DNA of 54,732 nucleotides from assembly GCA_028565635.1 (NCBI GenBank), contig JAOXYB010102492.1, positions 1-54,732 on the forward strand, written 5' to 3'. Under the pieces are notes generated by a model. The model was given only the letters and a program-made list of their open reading frames with translations. It was not told the DNA's origin and made no database searches. Position numbers and translations under genes: made by a program. The stretch is from Phoronis ovalis (lineage: Eukaryota; Phoronida; Phoronidae). Below, in pieces: positions 41,801 through 53,800 of the stretch; position 1 is the first letter of the stretch, and every line of letters starts with the position of its first letter.

Positions 41801-44800
41801 TGAAATTGATAAAATCAGATATCACTGAAGGCTGTATCATAAACTCAAACTAATCAGTTGTCTAGATGCAAGAGTTTAGAAAATATTGCAGTAATGCTTC
41901 TAAGTTTCACCAGGGGAGTTGCCTGAAAACTTTTCGTGTTAAAAACTTGATCGTATGTTTTATATTTAAATGACAAATAATATAAGTGATTTTTTGAAGT
42001 TCTGGACAAAAATTTGCTTTTTTTGATGAAAAAAATCATTAAATAACAGATCAAATGGCAGAACCACGGCTATTTACTGGAGTATCTACAAGTTGGCGCT
42101 ACAAGCATTTCCGGAACCGTCGGACATGTTCTGGTGTTTTCGATATGTAACTAGTGTGTCTGAAAATGCTTGTAGCACCATCTTATCGTTGCTCCCATAA
42201 ACAACAGTGGCAGTTTGATCTTGATTAAATTATTTATTTTTTTATATAAAACAAGCAATTCCGCTGGATTCTGTGGCAATATTATAAAGTATATTTTCTG
42301 TGGGATTCCATCTCAGGCAGCAGGTCTAAGTAATGTCAGTGCCTGTAGGTACCAGTGACAGGTATTTCTAAATATATCTGTATGCCTCGCCACAAAAATG
42401 TTCTTTAAATAATGGACAAAGTAGACATACCATAGGTGTTGAATGAGATGTAGACATTATCCATACCAATACCGCCATTGCTGGATATTGTGCCATAACC
42501 TGACAATTTTGCAGTTGTAATAATCAGAGCACCTCCACTTCCACCCCCACTATATCTGTGGCTGATTCCATCTTCACCATCCACAGTTAAGACACCGTCA
42601 ACGGTTAAAGTCTAAAGAAAAATATGTTTTATGATTCACATCTTGCCAATCTTCACTTACCTTGCAGTAAACAACTACCAGCTGCTTTTTGTCCCAGGGA
42701 GAGACAGTCAGAATAGTGGATAGGCATGATGGTTACAAAAAGCAGAGAAAAAGGGCAGTCGGAAAAGGGTATAAAGTTGCTCAAACATCTAGCAAGAACA
42801 AAATTGATCCCAAAAATAATAAAGGATTAAGTGTGTGTTTACTACTGGGTCCCAAAATAATTTTCAGATGTCCATTTGTTTCAAAAACAAGACACTCAAA
42901 GCGTGACTGTTCCAATCCGTTTCCTCAACTTGAATATCAGATAACAAGGTCCCATAAAGGATGTGAATTTTGAGCTCATAGCTAGGTCTCAAAAGGGGGT
43001 TATTTTTTACCCTTCATAACAGACATGGGTACAAACTATTCTTAGTGTCATGTCCCGACCTTTCTGTCTCTTATAATTATATAATTGTGACATTACAAAC
43101 CAAATCACAAAGTAAAGTAAAATCACTGAAATCATCAAAAAACTTACAAAATAAAAGAATAATTATTTGTATTATTTTTTCCTGTAGTAAACCAGAGATG
43201 GAGTATATTGGTGAAAGTAAAACTGAATAATAAAAATAAAATTTATATGTCATTTGACTGAGACGTGACATAAACTTTACAAAAAATGTTTGTATTTCAA
43301 ATTTATTGGAGTTCCATGTGCTTACATTTTCTATGGAATTTACACATAGCGAATCAAGCTGCCATGTATTACGAATATGTTAAATATTCTAGTTATGTAT
43401 TCAGAGTCAGTTTTTGTTCACATATATACTAGATAATTATGCAAAATAATCTACTCACATTGCCAACTTCAATGACAACATGACTTCCACCACTACCTCC
43501 ATTACTTCCACCACCACCGCTTCCAGGATCTGTGGGATTGTAAAGAGAACCATATGCACTGCCACCAACTGCACCAAAATCTTTATTTGGACCTCCTGCA
43601 CAAAGACATACCAAAAAAGTCATATAAATACAACACTTTACTTTATACATGTATTTATCATCTTTTTTAAGTTCCTTGTTTTATCAATGTTTATAAGAAA
43701 GTGAGTAGTAATTGTTGTTGTCCATAATGCCCCGTCCATAAGAAATCTGTACTTGGTAATGACGATAACTTATTTTAACAGTCTTCATATGTGCAATGAG
43801 TTGAAATGTTGGATTGCTACCTCTGTTGAAGGAACACTGTTTACAGAAAGCGAGCTTGTTTCTATACAACTATTGAACAACTAATGTACACACACAGTAA
43901 TTGCTTATTTTGATACAATGGTACAATTTCTATTGATTTTTTTTTTAATTTTCGATTTTTTAATTCAATTTATTTTTAATACCTTTTGCTCCATAGCCTG
44001 CTCCAGAACCACCATAAGTTGCAGAAAATCCCCTTCCTGGGCCCTGTTCTTTCCCTTTACCATGCCCTTTACCAGTGACAACAGCCTCTTCTTGAATAAC
44101 AAACTGTGATGCTTTAATGATTGTTTTCAATGTGGAAAGATCTATTTTCCCACCGGTTTTAACTGTCAGTAGTCCTGCATTCAGTGTTGGCTGCATAGGA
44201 TTCATTGTTATAGTAAATACACCTCTGTTGTTCACAGATAATTCTGGAATAATCACAATGCCAGGATTGTAAGCTGTTTCCTCAACATCAGTGTACCATC
44301 TTTTGTCTTTGGGAACTTCTGCAGTATGAGCCTGTCCACTCATGATAAACTCGCCACTTCTTTCAATAAACAGTTCTTCCACACCTGTCATTCTCCCTTC
44401 AAGAATAACTGCTTCTGCCAGAAGAAAAACAGTAGATGGCAGCACAACTTCACCACCAGAATCAACATGAAATCCACAAGGTGCATCTAAATAGGAGTGT
44501 GTTATTTCAACAAAATTGATTATGCATCTCTGATGATCTTGTACCCTGATCAATCCTTTCTTGTTCCCTGTCAGCTCATGAATCACAACAGTTACATTTG
44601 TAGCATTATCGGGATGATAGAAGTGTACATATGAATAACCTTCTACTTGAATTTCATCAAATTCATAGTAAATGCTGAATGCCTCCATTACTACAGCTGG
44701 ATGCTTAACATTTAGGTTCCCATTGTCAACCAAGAGTTTTTCATGCTCAGGTTCGATGTCAGTTACATTTAAGCGTGGGTTATATTTAATTTCTCGGTAT

Positions 44801-47800
44801 GTTGGGCCTCGCTGGGATTCATATTTGTATATAGTTCCAGGCCCTCCATCACTATTGCTGTGAACAGAAGTTGATCCACCTAATCCTCCATGCCCAGTAT
44901 ATAATCCACCATAATTGTTCTGAAGTCCAATATGGAGGCCAATTCGACCACCGCTGCCTCCTCCTCCGGTGCCATGCCCATCACTACCACTTGCATCTAA
45001 TTCTCCATGGCCATTAATGTTGTATGCTTTTATGAGAATTGTTCCACCACTTCCACCACCAGAATTGCTACCTGTTGCTGCAGCACCTATAGTAAGCAGA
45101 ATATTTAATTCTCAAATGAAAGCAGGCAAATCTGCATAATCATGGAAATGCATGCAGGTATTAAAAAGTAATAGTTTGTTAACCACACACACGCCCACCA
45201 TATTCATTAACACACCATGCACACTCACTAAACGTTACTGAATTAATTACATGTAAACTTGATGCGTAAAACATAAGGTCGCAGTTTTAGAAGACATTAT
45301 TAATATCACTTCGTACCACTGAGAAGCAACGGCTTGGTATTAAAAAAGCAAATTTAAAAATATTTGCATTTTCCACTATATTACAAACCTTTCACAGTTA
45401 TTTTTCCATTCAAATGGAAATCTTTCCCAATATTAACATTTACATGTCCACCGCCTTGTCCTGCATTGCTTCCACCTCCCCCACTACCAAGATGTGTTGG
45501 GTTGAAAACAGAACCATAAGCATAGTCATCAGAGTTTTGAAGTCCACCACGCCCACCATAACTACCTCCAATTCCTGCTAAGCCAGTTCCCGGACCCAAC
45601 AAATTGCCTCGTCCAATTAGGTCTATGGTGCCATCTGATTCTATATCACCATCACCTATATCTATGTACCCATGATTCATGAGTATTTTGCCACGGTATT
45701 TAACTTCAAGAAAAGCTGCAGTAACTGTTAAATCGCTACCAATATGAATAAAAGAGAGTGTCCCTCCATTCATTATATTTATGGTAGGTAAGGAGAAATT
45801 GCCTTCTTTGGTTATATGAGTGTAGGTGCCATTTTCCAGCTCAGCAGTTTGAGCAGTAGAGTACACTTCAACAGTACAGTCTTCTTCCATATACATATGA
45901 TGGATTCCAGTGATGAGTCCTTTCAGGCTAGTAGACACACCATGCATATGAATTTCAGTAGGGAATACCACTTCAGCACCATAGTCAATTATAAAACTGC
46001 ATGGGGCCTCAGTGACATTTCTTATAGATTCAACATATTCAACTTCAACTTTTTGATCGTTTCTTAAATGAAGTCTTCCAGTGCGATCTCCAATGAATCG
46101 ATGAACAGTAAGGTTCACAGGTTTTCCAGGATGATAAAGAATAAGTCTTGCATGTCCTGTAAGTTCCATTTCATCAAATTCATAATATGTTGTCTCATCT
46201 TCCATTATCATACTTGCAACAGGAACTAAGTAGCCTTCATTGTCAACATGGATGTATCTGTAAGAATTTGATACATTCTTAGTAGAATAGCATAAAGGTT
46301 GTGTAGAAAATAGTGGAGCATCAAAGGTTACAATATCACAACAGAACAGAATTTTATAACATACCAGTTAATATGCTTTATATAAAAAATGGATCAATAA
46401 AGATTTTAAGTTAGCAGTATGTGAAACAAACAATATTAACTACCATTCAAATATATCAGAAGTAATATGGAAACAGCAATATAATAAATCTTTTCAATGG
46501 CTAAAATCTCTTTATTTCCTAACTACCAAATTGAACTCAATCTACACATATCTAATATATGAAATACATGCTTAAGCATTATTTTTCTTAACAAAACGTG
46601 TACTGTACACAGTTGACAAATGGAAATGTCTGTCAGCTAAACCATACCTGTGATCAACTTGAAAATATGTCAGAGTGTGGTTGCCTTCCTTTAAGTATTT
46701 CAAAATACGATATTCCAAAGGACGTAGATTATTCTCCAAAAATGCTGTTCCAGCAGCAGCTCCATGATTTAATTCATACCCAACCCCTCCAAAGCCACCT
46801 CTGTCTGTAAATTTGCCACCAAAGACATATTTCCATTGGCAATGGATACCTTTATTAAATGTACAGTCAAATATTTTATTTTTAAAAATGTACATTTAGC
46901 AGTGTACAGAAATCGGTACAGTTATGCTTAAAAAAATTAAATCATATTAAGTAGTCAAAAGTTATAACAAGGCTGGAGTCAAAGAAGGTGCCCTTTTACC
47001 GAATAAAATTAACGTGCTCGCATAAATCCAAAACTAAATTATAACGCCAACAAATTATGCCCAGCAAAGTTATATGAAAATAGACAGTTAAGAAAAATAT
47101 CATGAAACAATTATCATTTGCATAAAAAACAGGAATGTGTGCCAGATTTTTACTTCATAATTTTTTCACATCTTTGACTTACCTATTCTTCCCCCTGCAC
47201 CTCCTCCTCCCTGATCCTGGCCGTTGCCACCTCTAACATTGATTTCACCATGGCCAGACATGTTAGTTGTTTTCATAAGAACACTGCCACCACTTCCACC
47301 AGCAGCATTTATTCCCACTCCAGCACCACCTTGCAGTGATAGCAAACCATTTAACTCAATATGGTGACTAATGCTCCAAAGTAGCCAACCTCCACCAGCG
47401 CCACCTATCCCTTGGCCATTGCCACCACCACTTCCAAGACCATGAGGAGAGTATACAGATCCGTATGGCTGACTGATCTAATAACAAAAAGAAATATGGA
47501 TCTTTACTTGATGAAACAATCAAATTATGATTTACATTAAATAAGAGACCCACTTCTTATATTGCTTAATACAATTTATTGTAAGGCCTGTATAATATGT
47601 TTCTGCTTGTTTTTTTATAGAGTAACTAATGTTTTTAAAAACAAACAGAAACATATTATACAGGCCTTAAAATACATTTTATTATGCAGTATAACATGTG
47701 AGTTGTTTCTTGAGTGAGTCTTAGGAATATTTCTGAACTTAATTTAATCCTTCATAGGAAAGCTGTGAACCAAACAAATCACTAAACCAATTATTACTGT

Positions 47801-50800
47801 AATAGTGATAATCCCACCTCTTGTATATTTTCTCCACCACCCTCTCCACCATATCCTGAACCATAACCAATATTTCCAACAGTTTTTCCAGCACCAGGAC
47901 CATTTTCAGCACCATGACCTTTAGCATTGAAATGGAAAATTCCTTCAGTCTCAATCCATGCATAAGTTGAGAATATTTCTGCCTCATTCATGTATACAGT
48001 CCCTTGATATTTGACTTTGAATTCACTTGAATGGAGTGACATCATGTCAGAAATCTTCTCAAAACCAGCTGTTCCACCACGTTTTATTGTAATGGTGGCA
48101 AATGAGAAATTACCTGCTGACGTAACTTGATAATGAGTTCCGTTTTCAAGAAGTGCTGTTTGTGCTGTTGACATAAATTCTACCCAGGATTCATCTTCAA
48201 TAAATAAATTTTGTACTCCAGTGATCATTCCCGCTAAAGTACTATTGGTTCCATGTACATGGAACTCTGCTGGTAAGATTATCTCAGCTCCTTCATCTAT
48301 GATGTAACTGCATGGGGCTTCAGTTTTATTTGTTTCCGACTCTAGGTATTCAACATACACTGTCTGATTGACTCTAAGATGTACCTGACCAGATCTGTCA
48401 CCAATAAATCTATGCACTATGACAGTGACATCATGATGACTGCCATTATCAGGATGATAGATTAATAATCGAGATGTTCCGGACAGTTCCATTTCATCAA
48501 ACTCATAGTCATATCGATATGGCTCCATTACCATTGTAGCTGCTGGACTTTTTTTACCAATATTATCGGAATGAATGTAGCTGTGGTCTACTTCAAGAAA
48601 GGTTGTGTTGTGGTAAGGGTCATACTTCTTATGTCTGTATTCTAATTCACGGAAATTTTCTTTCTTGAATGAAGTTCCTGCAGCTCCAGCATGTGAACTA
48701 ATTGCCTCCAAGCCACCATCACCTCCAAAGTTGTCAAATTTGCCTCCATACTGATATCTAGCAAAACGAAAAGTTTAAATACTCATAAAAAGAAACATGC
48801 TATTACCGCTGGCCCTGATTCTATCCAAAAAAAAAGTATTTCTAACTGATATAATTATGTAATGAATGGCAAGGATAACATCAGTTCAGTTCAAAAGAAC
48901 AATCTCACTAAGCTATCCAAGATTAAGAGTATTATTGAATTAACTGCCTGTTTCATTTCCAGCAGTTTTATTAATTTTTTTTCTAGAATATTAGCCAGCA
49001 TTTCAATAATCTCATGTTTGCCCAATTTTTTTATTTCAATTATTATTCTGATTTGTAACGTCACTTTCTGATAAAAAATTATAAGCTACTAAATAATGTT
49101 TATCACTATTGTAGAAACCTATGTCATGCACAATAAAGATATATAAAATGTTTATAGCCTTACATCTTGATTACCAATACAACTCATCACAACTATATAT
49201 ACAGATATAAAACAAAATAAATCTCTGCATTGTAACAAGAATGAGGAGCAGTGGCGACACCTATTACAATACATCAGAATTAAACTATGATGCTGAGATG
49301 CAAATTGGGCATACTATACCAATATTACAGTCCCATTATACCTCAGTCTACAGGTTATTCCAATACGACCTCCGGCTCCACCGCCACCATAGTGAATACC
49401 TTTACCACCGCTCACAGTAATGGTACCATGACCTACATGAAAGAGTGACCATAAATTATAATTCCTCAATTTGGAGTCAGGAAATATTTTGTTTACATAA
49501 AGCTACATTTACCAACCAGAGGAGTCAACCTTTTCAAACCTGAATTTCTCAAGTAGTCTGAGTCTGAAAATTGTTGTTTCCCGGAGTAATCTGGCCTTAA
49601 ACTAGGCAACACATCCAAGTGGTAAGTGTAGCAATATGTTTTCAAAACTGAGTTTTAATGAAAACGTGTGCCATTTGAGTGCATGCTCTGTATCATGTGA
49701 GAGATCAGAAATTAAAGTACAGTAACTGTAGATGTCCTCATTCTTTTTTGGCACTTTTCCAAAAATACTAGAATTTATCATCTCATTTTAGCAGTTTAAA
49801 ATTGGATATATATAATGCTAATAGTTTATACAAGTTTAATCTATGGGTACTAGTCACCTCAACTTACCAGTTATGTTAGTAGTTTCAATATAAACACTGC
49901 CTCCACTTCCACCACCACTGTTGGTTCCTATCCCTTCAGCGCCTCGGATATCAAGTAAGCCATTAAGCTCCAGTTTTTTGGCCACATACCATTCTAGCAA
50001 ACCACCTCCAGGTCCACCAGAGCCACCATTGCCACCATTACCACCTCCACTACCGGGCTGTAGTGGCACAAATACACTGTCATAAGGGATGCCTGACAAA
50101 GTAAAGTAAACATACAGTAATTATCAACTGCGAGTTAACTGTCAGCTATTACTTTACCTCCGCTCCCTGGCTGTATTGAAAAAATACAGCAGTAAAGGAA
50201 ACTTAGATGTAGTATAAAATTGAATAGAACTGTGCAATAATGGTTACATAGCATGATACAAATGCTTGTACTGATTATGTGACACACAATACATAAAGGA
50301 CTTCAGGCAATAAGAACATGAGATTGATAATCTTACAAAATATATTAACCATGCTCTAATCCAGTACATGTAGGTTCATAAACAATTCGTGGGCTTCTGC
50401 ATCTTTGAAAATGTTTTGAAGGACACTTGTGTTCTACTGAAGCTTTGATTTGAGAAGATATTATTGTTGCAACTATTTTAAGTTCAGTCAGTGGTTTCTA
50501 TGTACATGGAGCTTTAATTTACAAAAACAGCTGGGAAGTAAAAGCATGCTACAATTCCAGGTGCAGACTTGTACACTCAAACATCTATTAAAAATATATA
50601 TATAAAGCATTACCACCATATTCAGGGCCAGGTCCACCACCGTATCCACCATGTCCAGCTCCAGTTCCAATTCCATCCAGCAAAGTCCTTCCCTTGCCAG
50701 GTCCAGCTTCAGAAGATGATCCTGAAATGATGTCAGTAACATTTCATTGCTTTTTTGCATTAATAAGTTAAATAGATCATGCTTTACATTATTCAATCAA

Positions 50801-53800
50801 TTAAATTTATATTTAAAAATTTAAATGTCTTCAAGGACTAACACAAAGTATACTAAACACAATAACCACTAAAATATGACCTGAACTGTTTTATAATTAT
50901 CTCTTTCAGTAATAGATGCATAGCATGAGATTGCATCATTTTTTTAGTTTTAGAATATCAGTGCACCAATTCTATTAATTCTAAATGTCTATTGATCAGT
51001 TACATCCAATCTGATTTCGTTTAATTTGGGTAATAATTCAATAATTAGACTGCTGATTTAATTTATATTTTTTAAATATAAATAAATATAATTAAAATTC
51101 TTTTCAAATGAGGCTGTGTGGCTAATTAGAAAAATAAATAAAAAGAAGTAAATGTCTGTATTGTTGCAGATAATACTTGTGTTTTTAGAGACATTTTTTC
51201 AGACTGGAACATATTTCAATTTATACTCCATGAATCGTGCAAATTCCATGCACACAAATGAATGATAGCTACTTACCTGTTCCATTCAGTCGGAATACAC
51301 CTTGACTTTCAACAATGGCTTGTGTAGAATATATCACTGCATAATTCATAAAGAGTTCTCCTTGATATTTAACTTTGATAAATGCTGTGATGATACTCAT
51401 TGGGTTTGTAATTTGTTGGAATTCTGCCTTGGAATTTCTTTCTACTGTGATTGTTCCAAATGAAAAGTTTCCTAGTTGAGACATACTTATATAGACGCCA
51501 TTTTCTACTAAGGCTGTTTGTGCAGTAGACAAGAAGACAACATCACCTCCTTCAGCTATGATAAGATCTTCCACACCAGTGATACGTCCAGCCAACCATG
51601 TGCGTGTACCATGTATGTTTACAATGCTTGGAAAATGGATTTCAGCTCCAGCATCTATTTTGTAACTGCAAGGTGCGATGGTTTCGTTGGTTACAGACTC
51701 AACTACTTCTACAAAAATGGTTTGATTCTCCCTAATATGTACTAATCCAGTTCTATCACCCAAGAATTTGTGTATGACCATTGACACCTCACTTTTATGT
51801 GTGGGGTAATCAATAAGAATATTTCCATGTGCCCTTATGTCCACTTCATCAAACTCATAATAATCACTTTCACCTTCATTTAACACAGTATACAACCATG
51901 GTTCTCCATGATTTTCATACAAATTAGCATCAATATCTTCATTGTTGACTTCCAGTCTTTTATGCAAACTTGTTATTGAAGTAGTATTGGTATTTCTGTC
52001 ATATTTGATATCTGCATATTGTGGTCCACGAGCTGATTCTTCTACATAAATAGTTCCAGCTGCTCCAGATGGCACACTGCCACTACCTTTTCCTCCAACT
52101 GCTCTGAGAAATCCAGCAAACTTGTACGCAAATGAAAGGTGTAGAGCCATTCTTCCACCTGATCCTCCCCCACCATGACTTCCACTGGCTGCGTCCCCAC
52201 CGCTCACATCTATGAGACCATATCCAGTCATGTTTAATGTTTCAATCAAAATCCCTCCACCACTGCCCCCACCTGCATTTGCACCAATACCAGGCCCTCC
52301 ACAAACAGTAACAACACCATCTACAGCCAATGACTGGCCATTCTTCCAGTATAAATATCCACCTCCAACACCACCTGAAATACAACAGAATCATAAAACC
52401 TAGTGTAACTAAAAAGATGTGTAACAAATAGATATAACACTTATCATATATTCATTTGTTTTGTTTAACCTAAAAATGCAATTTTACGGACTTTATGTGA
52501 ATGCCTGTGATGGTATTTTTATTTAAAATCATTTTCACTATAATTATATTCTCTGTATATTGTCAGACAGCTAAATTTTACAGCTTTACATTTTCTCTCA
52601 CTTTTAAAAGTAAATTAATTCAATGAATATTAAATAATCATTGTACTTGAAATAATAATCATGTGTGGATATGGTAACAATAAATTCATCAATGAATAAA
52701 GAAAGAGGGAGTAAGTGAGTGAATAAACATACTAAAACACAAATAAATATTTTGAAATAATAAAATACCTTTGCCACTACCATGACCCCCTCCACTTCCT
52801 TTTTCAACAGGTTGATATAACGAATCATATGGCAAACCTCCTTGATTTGGCTTAGGTGCACCACCATGCCCTCCATGGGCTGCACCAAGACCAATACCAT
52901 CCTGTGTATGACCTTTACCTTCACCACTTTCTCCTGGGTAACCAGTGTGATTTATATTGAGCAACCCTTCACTCTCGATTACAGCATCATTGGTATATAT
53001 AGTTCCCAAATTCATATGAATAAGGCCCTGATATTTTAGCCTTAGGATGTTGACTGTTAGTATTAGTTCACCAGTAATGTGAGTCAGCTCCAACTGTGAA
53101 CCTCGCTGTACAACAAGCTTACTAAACGTAACGTTCCCAGGTTGAGTCATATGACTATATGTACCATTCTCTAGCAATGCTGTTTGAGCTGTAGAGTAAA
53201 ACTCAACTACTGCTTGTTCTGCAATGGTCAGGTTATGGACATTGGTCATTAAACCATGGACTTCAGTTCTCGTTCCAAGCAGAGTAACATCTGTTGGCAA
53301 AACAATCTCAGCTCCAATATCAATCTTATAACTGACTGGTGCTATTGTATAGCCTGTTTGTGATTTCACAAATTCAACAAAGATTTTCTGATTTTGCTTT
53401 AAATGGAACAATCCAGTACGGTCCCCACTAAACTTGTGCACAGTCAATTTACCACTGAAATGCTCCATTTGTAAACTGACATTATTTACAGCCTCAACTT
53501 CAGCAAACTCAAATTCATTAGAGTCATCTTCACTTTCTATGACAGTTGGTAGCAGAGAGTTTCTGTAATCATTGTCAAGGAGCAGCTTATTAAAATCATC
53601 TTTGGTAACTGTTCCATTTGTTGTATTAAGAACTTCTTTAAATGCTAACCCCCTATCTGAGTCAGTAAAGTACACAGTTCCTGCAGCCCCATTGCCATCA
53701 ACATTAGAATTCCATGATGCACCACCGTATCCACCATATGCAATATACTGACCACTGTATTCTCTGAACCAGTTTACATGGACTGCCACACGACCACCTG

